This document shows positions 1 to 7,085 of a stretch of 12,957 bases of DNA, piece after piece. A program made the translations under genes and the position numbers. Each line of letters starts with the position of its first letter. The stretch's first letter is position 1. Location: positions 1 through 12,957 of the forward strand of contig JAAYGZ010000323.1 of assembly GCA_012727515.1 (NCBI GenBank), read 5' to 3'. This DNA is from Desulfovibrionales bacterium. Lineage in GTDB: Bacteria > Desulfobacterota > Desulfovibrionia > Desulfovibrionales > Desulfomicrobiaceae. The notes beneath the pieces are model-generated. The model made no database searches, had not been told where the DNA came from, and saw only the letters and a list, made by a program, of their open reading frames with translations.

Positions 1-131
1 AAAATGCTTTTCTATACTTGAAGCAATGGCGAGGCATAGCGACACGATATGCAAAAAATGTCAGTTCATTTATTGCAGCGGTTCAAATTCGGTGCATTTT
101 TTTATGGGCGTCAGTCTCGTGACGACATTCC

Positions 132-989
132 TTAGAGCTCTGGACCGAGATTTTCCGGGGCCAGGCGCAGTTCATTTTCTGGCTCACGATCCTTGATCTG
201 AAAACGCTCCTTAATGCGCGTCAAAGAAACCAGACGCCCTTCGCGTGAGGCCGGTGTGAGAAAAGATTTCAGCTTCATTTCCAGGACCCGGGGGCTTTGC
301 TCTGTCTGAATAGCCAGCACGCCTTCAATAATTATTTTTTGCAATAAAAGCTCATGATTGGTAATATCCCGCACACGTGCTGCCATGGGCAAAAGGAGAA
401 AATTGGCAAACAAGACGCCGTACAAGGTTGAGGTCAGGGCAATGGGAATCATGCTTAAGACCACAGAGGTATCCTCAACTCCAGCCAGCATTCCAATCAG
501 CCCCACAACGCTTCCCGCCAGGCCAATGGCCGGGCAGATGTCAGCCATGACCCGCAAAACTCGTTCAGATTCATCACGGCGATGCTTGAAGTAGGACATT
601 TCAGTATGGAGAATTTCACGAGTCTGTTCACGAGCATAATTATCAACCACAAAGCCTAAAGCGCGGCGCAAAAACATGATGGATGTTTCGGCTTCATCCT
701 CGGCCAGGGTATGCAGACCGCGCAGTTTGCTCTTGACCGAAAGGTCAACCAGAATTTCAACGATTTCCTCAGGAGTTTTGACCCTGGAGCGATAGGATGT
801 CCGCACAACCTTAAGCACATAGCCCAGGCGAGAAATATGAAAACTGGCAATGGTTGCTCCTAATGTTCCACCAAGAACAATAAGCAACCCTGCGACATTA
901 AAAAATAAAGTAACATTGCCGTTGCTGGCAAAACCAGCAGCAAAAATACCTGCGCAAAAAATCAGGGCCAGAATTGATTTTTTATCCAT
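132..989 (-). CDS. motA: MotA-like flagellar stator protein
   Basis: Predicted inner-membrane stator subunit that, with MotB, conducts ions and turns the flagellar rotor. The 285 residues fit the MotA/PomA family: two N-terminal membrane segments (about 5-22 and 31-50), a large cytoplasmic loop (about 55-145) with the conserved Arg/Glu region around R90 and E97-E99, then two more membrane segments (about 150-170 and 176-204). The motif PAIGLAGSVVGLIGML carries P153, and P201 lies in ANFLLLPMAARV; both match the two conserved channel prolines of MotA (P173 and P222 in E. coli). The ATG at 989 follows an AAGGAG ribosome site inside the last codons of the MotB-like gene, so translation is probably coupled. 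The gene ends in a charged tail of about 40 residues. Whether it uses H+ or Na+ cannot be told from sequence alone. Family assignment is firm; which flagellar system it serves is inferred. Confidence 0.9.
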   Translation of the reverse strand: MDKKSILALIFCAGIFAAGFASNGNVTLFFNVAGLLIVLGGTLGATIASFHISRLGYVLKVVRTSYRSRVKTPEEIVEILVDLSVKSKLRGLHTLAEDEAETSIMFLRRALGFVVDNYAREQTREILHTEMSYFKHRRDESERVLRVMADICPAIGLAGSVVGLIGMLAGVEDTSVVLSMIPIALTSTLYGVLFANFLLLPMAARVRDITNHELLLQKIIIEGVLAIQTEQSPRVLEMKLKSFLTPASREGRLVSLTRIKERFQIKDREPENELRLAPENLGPEL

Positions 990-992
990 TTT

Positions 993-1898
993 TTATTCTC
1001 CTTGCATACCAGGCGAGACCAGCCAGCGTGTAATACCGGTATTCTGCTGTTGATTGCGTTTCGTGTCTGGCAAGGCCGCACTAACATCATCCAGACTGAC
1101 AACAATCTCGGTACGCCGTGCCCAGGCTTTGCTGCCGGGCACGGCTTGAGCTGCTGGCTGAGCATGGCCAAGCAAAATCATGCGTTCCTGAGACAGGCCT
1201 GCATCACGCACCAGGGCCTGAGCCACAGCGCCAGCCCTGGCAGTGGCCAGCTCCCAACCGGATAAACCAGATGCATCATCACTGGCTGTATAGCCCCCCA
1301 CATTGATATAATACGCTGATTGGCGCAAAACATCTGACAGAGCCTGCACAACAGCACGCCCCTTGGCTTTGAGCACAGATTTTCCCGGATCAAAAAACTG
1401 GTCGCCATCAACAATAAGGTGAACAGATTTCCCCGGAACCAGACGCGCCGCAACCATTGATTCCAGGCCCGCCTGCTGAATCACAGCTGTTACCTGGTCG
1501 TAAAAACGCACTAATGGGGAATCATCAGGCGCTGGTGTAAGGCTGTGTACAGCAGCAGGAGCAAAATCTACATCTGCAATGGGCTGCGGGATTGTCGTAT
1601 GATGCGCTTGAAAGACATAGAGCGCTGCAAACATGATAAACATGGTCATCATCAGATCTGACCAGCAAACAGCCCAACTATTGGTCCTGACTTCTTCTGG
1701 CCGGGCAAAGATGTCAAAATCTTGGCTGTTCCAGGATGCATCGGCCTGGCTCTGCTTGCTATTGTGCAGATAGTTGGGAATGCTGACACCTTGGCTGCCT
1801 GGAGACAGCCCAGCAGCAGGAGCAATGCTCTGCTCCTGTATGGGTTGTGTCTGTCGATACAGCACTTTTTGTATAATATCTGGGGACGGGTGACGCAT
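993..1898 (-). CDS. motB: MotB-like stator protein with OmpA peptidoglycan-binding domain
   Basis: Predicted stator anchor and ion-channel partner of the MotA-like protein encoded 3 bases downstream. The 301 residues hold an unusually long N-terminal cytoplasmic stretch (about 74 residues, against roughly 25 in E. coli MotB), one membrane segment (about 76-96) beginning WAVCWSDLMMTMF, in which D81 matches the essential ion-binding Asp, and a periplasmic linker. The OmpA-like peptidoglycan-binding domain spans about 157-269: FFDPGKSVL at 168-176, NVGGYT at 199-204, ELATARA at 216-222 and RRTEIVV at 261-267. The start at 1898 is supported by GGAGG seven bases upstream. It is the first gene of the pair, the reverse of the usual motA-motB order. 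A sigma-54-like promoter lies just ahead of it. An ExbD/TolR or other OmpA protein is less likely because of the MotA-family partner. Confidence 0.87.
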   Translation of the reverse strand: MRHPSPDIIQKVLYRQTQPIQEQSIAPAAGLSPGSQGVSIPNYLHNSKQSQADASWNSQDFDIFARPEEVRTNSWAVCWSDLMMTMFIMFAALYVFQAHHTTIPQPIADVDFAPAAVHSLTPAPDDSPLVRFYDQVTAVIQQAGLESMVAARLVPGKSVHLIVDGDQFFDPGKSVLKAKGRAVVQALSDVLRQSAYYINVGGYTASDDASGLSGWELATARAGAVAQALVRDAGLSQERMILLGHAQPAAQAVPGSKAWARRTEIVVSLDDVSAALPDTKRNQQQNTGITRWLVSPGMQGE

Positions 1899-1910
1899 AT
1901 TACAACCTCC

Positions 1911-1937
1911 GATTAGTGCTAAGCCAATTTCATGCCA
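1911..1937 (-). promoter_or_regulatory. Candidate sigma-54 (-24/-12) promoter for motB-motA
   Basis: On the minus strand, 1937 to 1922 reads TGGCATGAAATTGGCT. Against the sigma-54 consensus TGGCACGNNNNTTGCW it matches all but two fixed positions and keeps the invariant GG and GC dinucleotides exactly ten bases apart. Transcription would begin near 1911-1912, giving a leader of only about 14 bases that starts right at the GGAGG ribosome site of motB. Sigma-54 control of flagellar genes is well established in many bacteria. The very short leader is the main reason for caution. Confidence 0.42.
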
Positions 1938-2010
1938 GGAGAAATGCCTGGTGGATATTCTCGCTCACATATATTTGGGTGCGGTGCAGGAATGTCAGCG
2001 TAAAATATCC

Positions 2011-2039
2011 TTGAGCGCAGCACAGACATGCCGTAGCAT
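2011..2039 (+). promoter_or_regulatory. Candidate sigma-70-type promoter for ilvN-ptb
   Basis: TTGAGC at 2011-2016 and TAGCAT at 2034-2039 are separated by 17 bases and each match four of six consensus positions for -35 and -10. The predicted start near 2046 gives a leader of about 47 bases before the ilvN ATG at 2093. The -10 overlaps the inverted repeat at 2027-2040. A match of this quality can occur by chance. Confidence 0.3.
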
Positions 2040-2040
2040 G
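2027..2040. promoter_or_regulatory. Inverted repeat CATGC-N4-GCATG, possible operator or upstream activator site
   Basis: Perfect 5-bp arms (2027-2031 and 2036-2040) around CGTA lie in the divergent region between motB and ilvN. The site overlaps the proposed -10 of ilvN and sits about 120 bases upstream of the predicted motB start site, a usual distance for an enhancer-binding activator of sigma-54 promoters. Ten paired bases are few, so it may be chance. Confidence 0.25.
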
Positions 2041-2092
2041 AGACTGACAGGCGGAGAAAAAACACTATGTTATGGCAGTAAGGGAGGCTGGT

Positions 2093-2572
2093 ATGCGTCA
2101 CACAATTTCTGCTCTGGTGCAGAATGAACCAGGGGTCTTGGCTGAACTGGCCGCAGTGTTTCAGCATCAGGGTATCAATATCCGCTCTATTTCCTGTGGA
2201 GAAACTGAGCGCGAGCATGTCTCACGCATGATTATCTGTGTGGAGGCAAGTCCAGAGCAAGTGCGTGCTATTACAAACGAAATCAGCACACTGCCTTTTG
2301 TCCTGGCCTTGGAAGACCTGTCAACACATGAACTTATTGATCGCGAGCTGGTCATGATCAAGGTTCGCATCACCAAGGATACAGTCAGTCAAATTTTGCA
2401 GATTTTTGAAGTATTTCGGGCGCATGTCATTGATATGGGCAATGAAACCATTTCCGCAGAGCTTTCTGCGCCCCAAGGCAAAGTAGCCGGGCTGATCCGC
2501 ACCCTGGACCAGCATGGCATTGTCTCCTTAAGCCGAACTGGCCTTATTGCCCTGACCAGGGGAGATGCCTGA
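2093..2572 (+). CDS. ilvN: IlvN-like acetolactate synthase small (regulatory) subunit, ACT domain
   Basis: Small subunit family of acetohydroxyacid synthase, which binds valine through an ACT domain and activates the large subunit in branched-chain amino acid synthesis. The 159 residues contain the N-terminal ACT domain (about 1-75: HTISALVQNEPGVLAELAAV, then GINIRSIS and SRMIICVE) and the C-terminal domain (about 84-155, opening with RELVMIKVR and closing with SRTGLIALTRG). Both blocks and the length match IlvN/IlvH. I chose the ATG at 2093 over the in-frame ATG at 2072 because AAGGGAGG (2080-2087) lies five bases upstream of it and homology begins there. No large-subunit gene (ilvB) is adjacent. 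The downstream gene overlaps its stop codon, so this copy may be a regulatory paralogue or may serve an ilvB elsewhere. Confidence 0.85.
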   Translation: MRHTISALVQNEPGVLAELAAVFQHQGINIRSISCGETEREHVSRMIICVEASPEQVRAITNEISTLPFVLALEDLSTHELIDRELVMIKVRITKDTVSQILQIFEVFRAHVIDMGNETISAELSAPQGKVAGLIRTLDQHGIVSLSRTGLIALTRGDA

Positions 2573-3486
2573 TGTCTGGCCAGCCTGTATTGCGCTCTTT
2601 GGAGGACATTGCCTGTGCTGTGCGTGCCCGTGGCAAGCCGGTGCGGGTTGCTATTGCTGCCTGCGCAGAACCCAATGCAGTCCTGGCAGGGCTGGCAGCC
2701 TATCGTTATGGCCTGGCTGAACCAATTTTTATTGGTGATGTGGCAGCCATGCGTGACATGCCAGAACTACGGGATGAGGATTTCGCCTCTTTTGCCTGTA
2801 TTGCTTGCCCAGACACCGACAAAGCCCTGCTTACAGCCTTGCACACAGTTCATGCTGGTGAGGCACATTTTCTGATGAAAGGAGCTGTGAAAACGGATGT
2901 TTTGCTGCGGGCTGTGTTGCGCCAGAAACGGGATCAGGAAGGGATTTTCAGCCACGTCGGCTTATTTGCTCATCCACGAGAACAGCGACTGGTGCTCATC
3001 ACTGATGCCGGGGTGAATATCTCGCCAAGCCTGAGCCGCAAGATTGATATTATACGCAATGCAGTGCGCGTGGCCACATGCCTGGGCCTGTGTCCGCCCA
3101 AGGTGGCTGTGCTTTCGGCCACGGAAAAAGTCTCGTATTCCAGTATGGAGGCCAGCAAGGACGCGGATATTTTAGCCAAGCTGTGTCGGATGGGGCTGTT
3201 TGGGGAGGCTATTGTTGGTGGACCATTTGCCTTGGATATTGCTGTGTCCAGGGAAAAGGCCCAGGCCAAGGGAGTGGTACATCCTGTGGCAGGACAGGCG
3301 GATATTTTGTGTGCGCCCAATATTGTGACCGGAAATGTGCTCTATAAGGCGGTAACCAGCCTTATGGACTTACCGATTGCAGGCATTGTGGTTGGGGCAC
3401 AGTACCCGTTGGTGGTGCCATCGCGTGGAGATTCAGAGCAGTCCAAATTCTATGCCCTGGCCCTGGCTGCGTATCTGGCAGGCTAG
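2572..3486 (+). CDS. Phosphate butyryl/acetyltransferase family protein
   Basis: Predicted cytoplasmic acyltransferase that exchanges CoA for phosphate on a short acyl-CoA (butyryl-, isobutyryl- or acetyl-CoA), the step before acyl-phosphate is used by a kinase to make ATP. The 304 residues fit the short Ptb type (about 300) rather than long Pta. Family motifs in order: FLMKGAVKTDVLLRAVL (100-116), LITDAGVNISP, KVAVLSATEKVS, GGPFALDIAVS, ADILCAPNIVTGNVLYK, and VVGAQYPLVVPSRGDS near the C-terminus. The ATG at 2572 shares its A with the last base of the ilvN stop (TGATG), with a GGGGAG ribosome site inside ilvN, so translation is coupled. No butyrate or acetate kinase gene is adjacent. Substrate cannot be read from sequence; ptb or a pta-like role are both possible. 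Confidence 0.82.
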   Translation: MSGQPVLRSLEDIACAVRARGKPVRVAIAACAEPNAVLAGLAAYRYGLAEPIFIGDVAAMRDMPELRDEDFASFACIACPDTDKALLTALHTVHAGEAHFLMKGAVKTDVLLRAVLRQKRDQEGIFSHVGLFAHPREQRLVLITDAGVNISPSLSRKIDIIRNAVRVATCLGLCPPKVAVLSATEKVSYSSMEASKDADILAKLCRMGLFGEAIVGGPFALDIAVSREKAQAKGVVHPVAGQADILCAPNIVTGNVLYKAVTSLMDLPIAGIVVGAQYPLVVPSRGDSEQSKFYALALAAYLAG

Positions 3487-3676
3487 CATTCAGTAATTTT
3501 TTATGCACAAAAGCGTTAGAGAACCGCTGACTAAATCGAAACAAGTCATTGCAACCGCGAAAAATCGAAACGGGAAGCAATTCAGAATCTTTGACATATC
3601 AGCAGGTTACAAATTGTCGCGTCGCTCTACCCAGAGAGCATAAACTCACACACTGACGGACTTAATCAGTACTTCC

Positions 3677-4393
3677 TTAGTGTCCCTTGCCGCCCAAGTA
3701 GGCTTTTTGCACTTCTTCATTGGAGAGCAGGTTGGTGGCACTGTCAGCCAGGACGATATTGCCTACTTCCATAACATAGCCGCGATGGGCCAATTTCAGG
3801 GCTGCCTTGGCATTTTGTTCGACCAGAATCACGGTTACACCAGATGCGTTAATTTCGCGCACAGTATCAAAAATAGATTTGACCAGAATCGGGGCCAGGC
3901 CCAGGCTGGGTTCGTCCAGGAGCAGAATTTTTGGATTTGCCATTAAGGCTCGACCAATGGCCAGCATTTGCTGCTCACCGCCACTCAAGGTGCCGGAAAG
4001 TTGTTTGCGTCGCTCTTCAAGTCTGGGAAATAACTCATAAATCCATGCACGGCTGTTGGCGATGCGTTTGGTATTTGTTGAGGTAAATGCGCCAAGCATC
4101 AGATTTTCTTCTACGGTCAGGGTCGTAAAAACCCGCCGCCCTTCAGGACTTTGTGTGATCTTGAGCTTGACGATTTCATGGGCCGGAAGTTTGTGCAGCG
4201 CCGTGTCCTGAAAAAAAATACTGCCCCCGGTAATGTTCATAAGTCCGCTGATGGCATTGAGGGTCGTGGATTTACCCGCTCCATTGGCTCCGAGGATAGT
4301 TACAATTTCACCGTCATTGACCTCCAGGCTGATGCTGTGCAGTGCCTCAACATTTCCATAGTTTACTCGTAGATCTTCAATTCTGAGCAGCAT
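3677..4393 (-). CDS. livF: Branched-chain amino acid ABC transporter ATP-binding protein LivF
   Basis: Second ATPase of the high-affinity branched-chain amino acid (LIV-type) importer, acting as a dimer with LivG on the cytoplasmic face. The 238 residues show the full ATPase set: Walker A GANGAGKST (35-43), Q-loop region QSPEGRRVF (81-89), signature LSGGEQQ (136-142), Walker B ILLLDEP (156-162) followed by SLGLAP, and VEQNA in the switch region, which is typical of LivF rather than LivG. The start at 4393 has AAGGAAG upstream and lies nine bases past the livG stop. It is the last gene of livKHMGF. No strong terminator follows it; the 190 bases to the convergent acyltransferase gene hold only weak hairpins. 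Confidence 0.95.
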   Translation of the reverse strand: MLLRIEDLRVNYGNVEALHSISLEVNDGEIVTILGANGAGKSTTLNAISGLMNITGGSIFFQDTALHKLPAHEIVKLKITQSPEGRRVFTTLTVEENLMLGAFTSTNTKRIANSRAWIYELFPRLEERRKQLSGTLSGGEQQMLAIGRALMANPKILLLDEPSLGLAPILVKSIFDTVREINASGVTVILVEQNAKAALKLAHRGYVMEVGNIVLADSATNLLSNEEVQKAYLGGKGH

Positions 4394-4402
4394 AGCACTT
4401 CC

Positions 4403-5167
4403 TTATTCTGAATCAGCCCCAAGATAGGCTTCTATAACCCGAGGATTAGCCTGGATTTCTGCCGGCGTACCAGACGCGATCACAGCACCGTGCTCCAGGA
4501 CCACAAGTGAAGAACACACCCGCATAACCAGGCCCATGTCATGCTCAATAAGCAGTACAGTGATTCCCTTGTGCTGAATATTGCGGATAAGCTGGATGAG
4601 CTCCTGGGTTTCCTGATCGTTCATGCCCCCTGCTGGTTCATCAAGCACAATAAGTTTGGGTTGTGTGGCCAGGGCACGGGCAATTTCCAGCAAACGCTGA
4701 TTACCATAGGAGAGATTTTTGGCTTTGTTCTCCCACTCATGAGCCAGGCCAACAAACGCGAGCTCTGCCATGGCCTGTTCCAGGGCTTTTTGTTCTTCAC
4801 GGCGCTGGGCAGGAGTACGCAGCATAGCGGCCAATGCGCCCGCTCGCATACGACAATGACAGCCTGCCAAGGTATTTTCCAGAACTGTCATGTTCTGAAA
4901 CAAACGAATAGTCTGAAATGTTCGGGCAATGCCATGTTCGACAATGGTATGCGTGGGCAGGCCAACCAGACTGACACCGTCAAAATCCACTGTTCCGGCA
5001 TTGGGCTGATAGTTGCCGGTGATCAGGTTAAAGACAGTAGTTTTTCCTGCACCATTCGGCCCGATCAGGCCCACAATGCTGCCTGCCTCCACAGCAAAGG
5101 ACACCTCATTGACAGCCATCAAGCCCCCAAAAGACTTGGTCAGGTTTTCTACACGCAAGAGATTCAC
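4403..5167 (-). CDS. livG: Branched-chain amino acid ABC transporter ATP-binding protein LivG
   Basis: First ATPase of the LIV importer. The 254 residues carry Walker A GPNGAGKTT (36-44), the LivG-typical GIARTFQTIRLFQNMTVLEN (79-98), signature LSYGNQR (152-158; the Y and N are normal for LivG), Walker B LIVLDEP (172-178) with AGGMN, and the switch histidine in LLIEHDMGLVM. The start is GTG at 5167, overlapping the livM stop as GTGA; an AGGGGGTG ribosome site lies just upstream, and residues before MAVNEV align with the family, so a later ATG is unlikely. Length matches E. coli LivG (about 255). Confidence 0.95.
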   Translation of the reverse strand: MNLLRVENLTKSFGGLMAVNEVSFAVEAGSIVGLIGPNGAGKTTVFNLITGNYQPNAGTVDFDGVSLVGLPTHTIVEHGIARTFQTIRLFQNMTVLENTLAGCHCRMRAGALAAMLRTPAQRREEQKALEQAMAELAFVGLAHEWENKAKNLSYGNQRLLEIARALATQPKLIVLDEPAGGMNDQETQELIQLIRNIQHKGITVLLIEHDMGLVMRVCSSLVVLEHGAVIASGTPAEIQANPRVIEAYLGADSE

Positions 5168-6120
5168 TGCGCACCCCCTGCACGTAGATCAGGCTTAATG
5201 GCATAATGTTTCGGCGCTGGCGGTACCAGACCCTGGTTGCGGAAAATCATCATCAGCACCATGGCGGCACCAAAAACCATCATGCGATATTCGGCCAGGC
5301 CACGAAATAATTCCGGCAGCCCAACCAGCAGAAACGCGCCCAGAATAACTCCGGGAATACTGCCTGAACCACCTAAAATAACAATGGTAAAAAGTACCAC
5401 TGATTCTGCAAAAGAAAATGACTCCGGAGCAATAATAGTCATTTTGGCCGCGTAGATGGTGCCGGTCATGCCAGCCCAGACCGCGCCAATGACAAAAGCA
5501 ATGAGCTTGAGTTGGGGCACATTGATCCCGCTGCCCCCTGCTGCGACTTCATCTTCCTTGATATACAAAAGAGCCCGGCCAAAGCGAGAGTGCTCCAGAC
5601 GCAAAAGCAGAAAAATTGTTGCTGCGGCAAAGCCCCAGATCAGGTAATAAAAATGTTGGGGCTTGGTGATTTTAAAGCCAAAAACAGAAGGACGGCTGAT
5701 GCCGAAAATTCCGTTTGCGCCACCTGTGAGATCAAACACGTTATTAATGAGCGCAATACGCACAATCTCCACAATGCCTATGGTGACAATAAGCAGGTAG
5801 TCACCGCGCAGATGGATAATAGGCCGGGCCACAACCAGTGCAAATAGGCCAGCCAGCACACCCGCAACAGGCATGAGCCAGAGGATGGGTACGCCATAGG
5901 TGGTATTTAAAATAGCTGCTGTATAGGCACCAATGGCATAAAATGCCGCGTGTCCCATGTGAAACAAACCAGCATGGCCTAAAATTATATTCAGGCTTAA
6001 GGCCAAAATAGCGTACAGGCCCACATTATTGAGCACATCCACCCAGTACGTGTTTAAGGCAAAAGGCGCACACGCGATGGCCAGAGCAGAGATTCCAAAA
6101 ATGATGGTGGTATTTTTCAT
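5164..6120 (-). CDS. livM: Branched-chain amino acid ABC transporter permease LivM
   Basis: Inner-membrane permease that pairs with LivH to form the LIV channel. From the ATG at 6120 it is 318 residues, nearly all hydrophobic helices. LivM-type motifs: LNIILGHAGLFHMGHAAFY, then LRGDYLLIVTIGIVEIVRI, LTGGANGI, ALLYIKEDEVAA (the cytoplasmic loop that docks on the ATPases) and FTIVILGGSGSIPGVILGA. The frame is open a further 23 codons upstream, but that stretch is polar, lies inside livH and is unlike the family. The ATG at 6120 forms an ATGA overlap with the livH stop and is directly followed by a membrane segment, so I chose it. The protein ends in a GTGA overlap with livG. Confidence 0.93.
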   Translation of the reverse strand: MKNTTIIFGISALAIACAPFALNTYWVDVLNNVGLYAILALSLNIILGHAGLFHMGHAAFYAIGAYTAAILNTTYGVPILWLMPVAGVLAGLFALVVARPIIHLRGDYLLIVTIGIVEIVRIALINNVFDLTGGANGIFGISRPSVFGFKITKPQHFYYLIWGFAAATIFLLLRLEHSRFGRALLYIKEDEVAAGGSGINVPQLKLIAFVIGAVWAGMTGTIYAAKMTIIAPESFSFAESVVLFTIVILGGSGSIPGVILGAFLLVGLPELFRGLAEYRMMVFGAAMVLMMIFRNQGLVPPAPKHYAIKPDLRAGGAQ

Positions 6121-7022
6121 ACTTTTTCCGCGACCCGTTCTCCCAGCAAGCCTGTGGGACGGACGATCAGAATCAGAATCAGAACACAAAAGGCAATGGC
6201 ATCTTTCCAGGCAATAGAAATATACGCTGCGCCCAGGGCCTCAATCACGCCCAGCAAGAGGCCACCAACCATTGCACCAGGGATATTGCCGATTCCGCCT
6301 AAAATTGCGGCTGTAAAGGCTTTAAGGCCATACATCCAGCCCATACTGAAGTTAACCTGCCCGTAATACAGGCCAACCATCAGCCCGGCTGCTCCGCCCA
6401 GGGCAGGTCCGATGCAGAAAACCAACATAATAACTCGGTCCACATTAATGCCCATGAGTTTGGCCGCGCCCTGGTCAATGGCTGCGGCGCGAATAGCTGT
6501 GCCGATTTTGGTTTTCTGAATGAAAAAATACAAGGCAGCCATAAGCGCAAGGGAGGTTAAAAACATGAGAATGCGGATAATAGGTACATCCAGCCCCAGG
6601 ATATTCACGGCCATTTTAGGGAGAATATCATGGGGGTACACCAGAAATTTAGGGCTGTAGATGGCCATGATCGTATTCTGGAAAAAAATAGACGCGCCCA
6701 GGGCAGACACCACAGCTGTCAGTCGGGGCGAGCGGCGCAAAGGTTTGTAGGCCACCCGTTCCAGAAGCGCACCAATAATGGCCACTAAAATCATGACCAT
6801 GATCGCCAGAACGCCTACAGCTGCCAGGGGCCCGATTTTATCAAACAAGCCAAAGGACAGCAGAAGCGTCAGGCCCAGGTAGGCTCCAATGGTAAAAAGA
6901 TCGCCGTGGGCAAAATTGATGAGCTTCATTACCCCGTACACCATAGTGTATCCAAGGGCGATGAGGGCATAAATACCGCCGACAGCCAGGCCGTTGGTCA
7001 ATTGCTGAAAAAATTCTTCCAT
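6117..7022 (-). CDS. livH: Branched-chain amino acid ABC transporter permease LivH
   Basis: Partner permease of LivM. The 301 residues start MEEFFQQLTNGLAVGGIYAL, the standard LivH opening, followed by ALGYTMVYGVMKLINFAHGD, ERVAYKPLRRSPRLTAVVSA, the loop IRAAAIDQGAAKLMGINVD (ATPase docking region) and KAFTAAILGGIGNIPGAMVG. Several membrane segments run through the length and the C-terminus is short and basic. It follows livK with a 63-base gap that contains an intrinsic terminator, so its transcription depends on readthrough or a separate weak start. No clear ribosome site is visible before the ATG at 7022. Confidence 0.95.
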   Translation of the reverse strand: MEEFFQQLTNGLAVGGIYALIALGYTMVYGVMKLINFAHGDLFTIGAYLGLTLLLSFGLFDKIGPLAAVGVLAIMVMILVAIIGALLERVAYKPLRRSPRLTAVVSALGASIFFQNTIMAIYSPKFLVYPHDILPKMAVNILGLDVPIIRILMFLTSLALMAALYFFIQKTKIGTAIRAAAIDQGAAKLMGINVDRVIMLVFCIGPALGGAAGLMVGLYYGQVNFSMGWMYGLKAFTAAILGGIGNIPGAMVGGLLLGVIEALGAAYISIAWKDAIAFCVLILILIVRPTGLLGERVAEKV

Positions 7023-7047
7023 GATGTGTGCCAGGGCAAAATGTTAG

Positions 7048-7076
7048 AAAAAGGCTCCCTTGTACAAAAGGGAGCC
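7048..7076 (-). terminator. Intrinsic terminator/attenuator between livK and livH
   Basis: On the minus strand a perfect 9-bp stem (7076-7068 with 7061-7053, arms GGCTCCCTT and AAGGGAGCC) with a six-base loop is followed at once by five T residues (7052-7048). It lies nine bases past the livK stop and 25 bases before livH. In an operon this shape usually ends most transcripts after the binding-protein gene while letting some through, and it also protects the 3' end of the livK message. Confidence 0.8.
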
Positions 7077-7085
7077 TGATGAAAC

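Noticed and set aside
109..124. Hairpin CGTCA/TGACG after motA as a terminator
   Set aside because: The stem is only 5 bp and, in the minus direction, is followed by A residues rather than a T tract.
2072..2092. Upstream in-frame ATG for ilvN
   Set aside because: The good ribosome site AAGGGAGG (2080-2087) lies downstream of this ATG and family similarity begins at the ATG at 2093.
3591..3625. TTGACA at 3591-3596 as a promoter in the convergent gap
   Set aside because: No acceptable -10 lies 16-18 bases downstream and it would only drive antisense of livF.
4541..5206. 221-codon open frame antisense to livG
   Set aside because: It mirrors a confident ABC ATPase gene, shows no family motifs, and has the low-complexity look of an antisense frame.
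6121..6189. Longer start for livM adding 23 residues
   Set aside because: The extension is polar and unlike the family, lies inside livH, and the ATG at 6120 forms a typical ATGA stop/start overlap.
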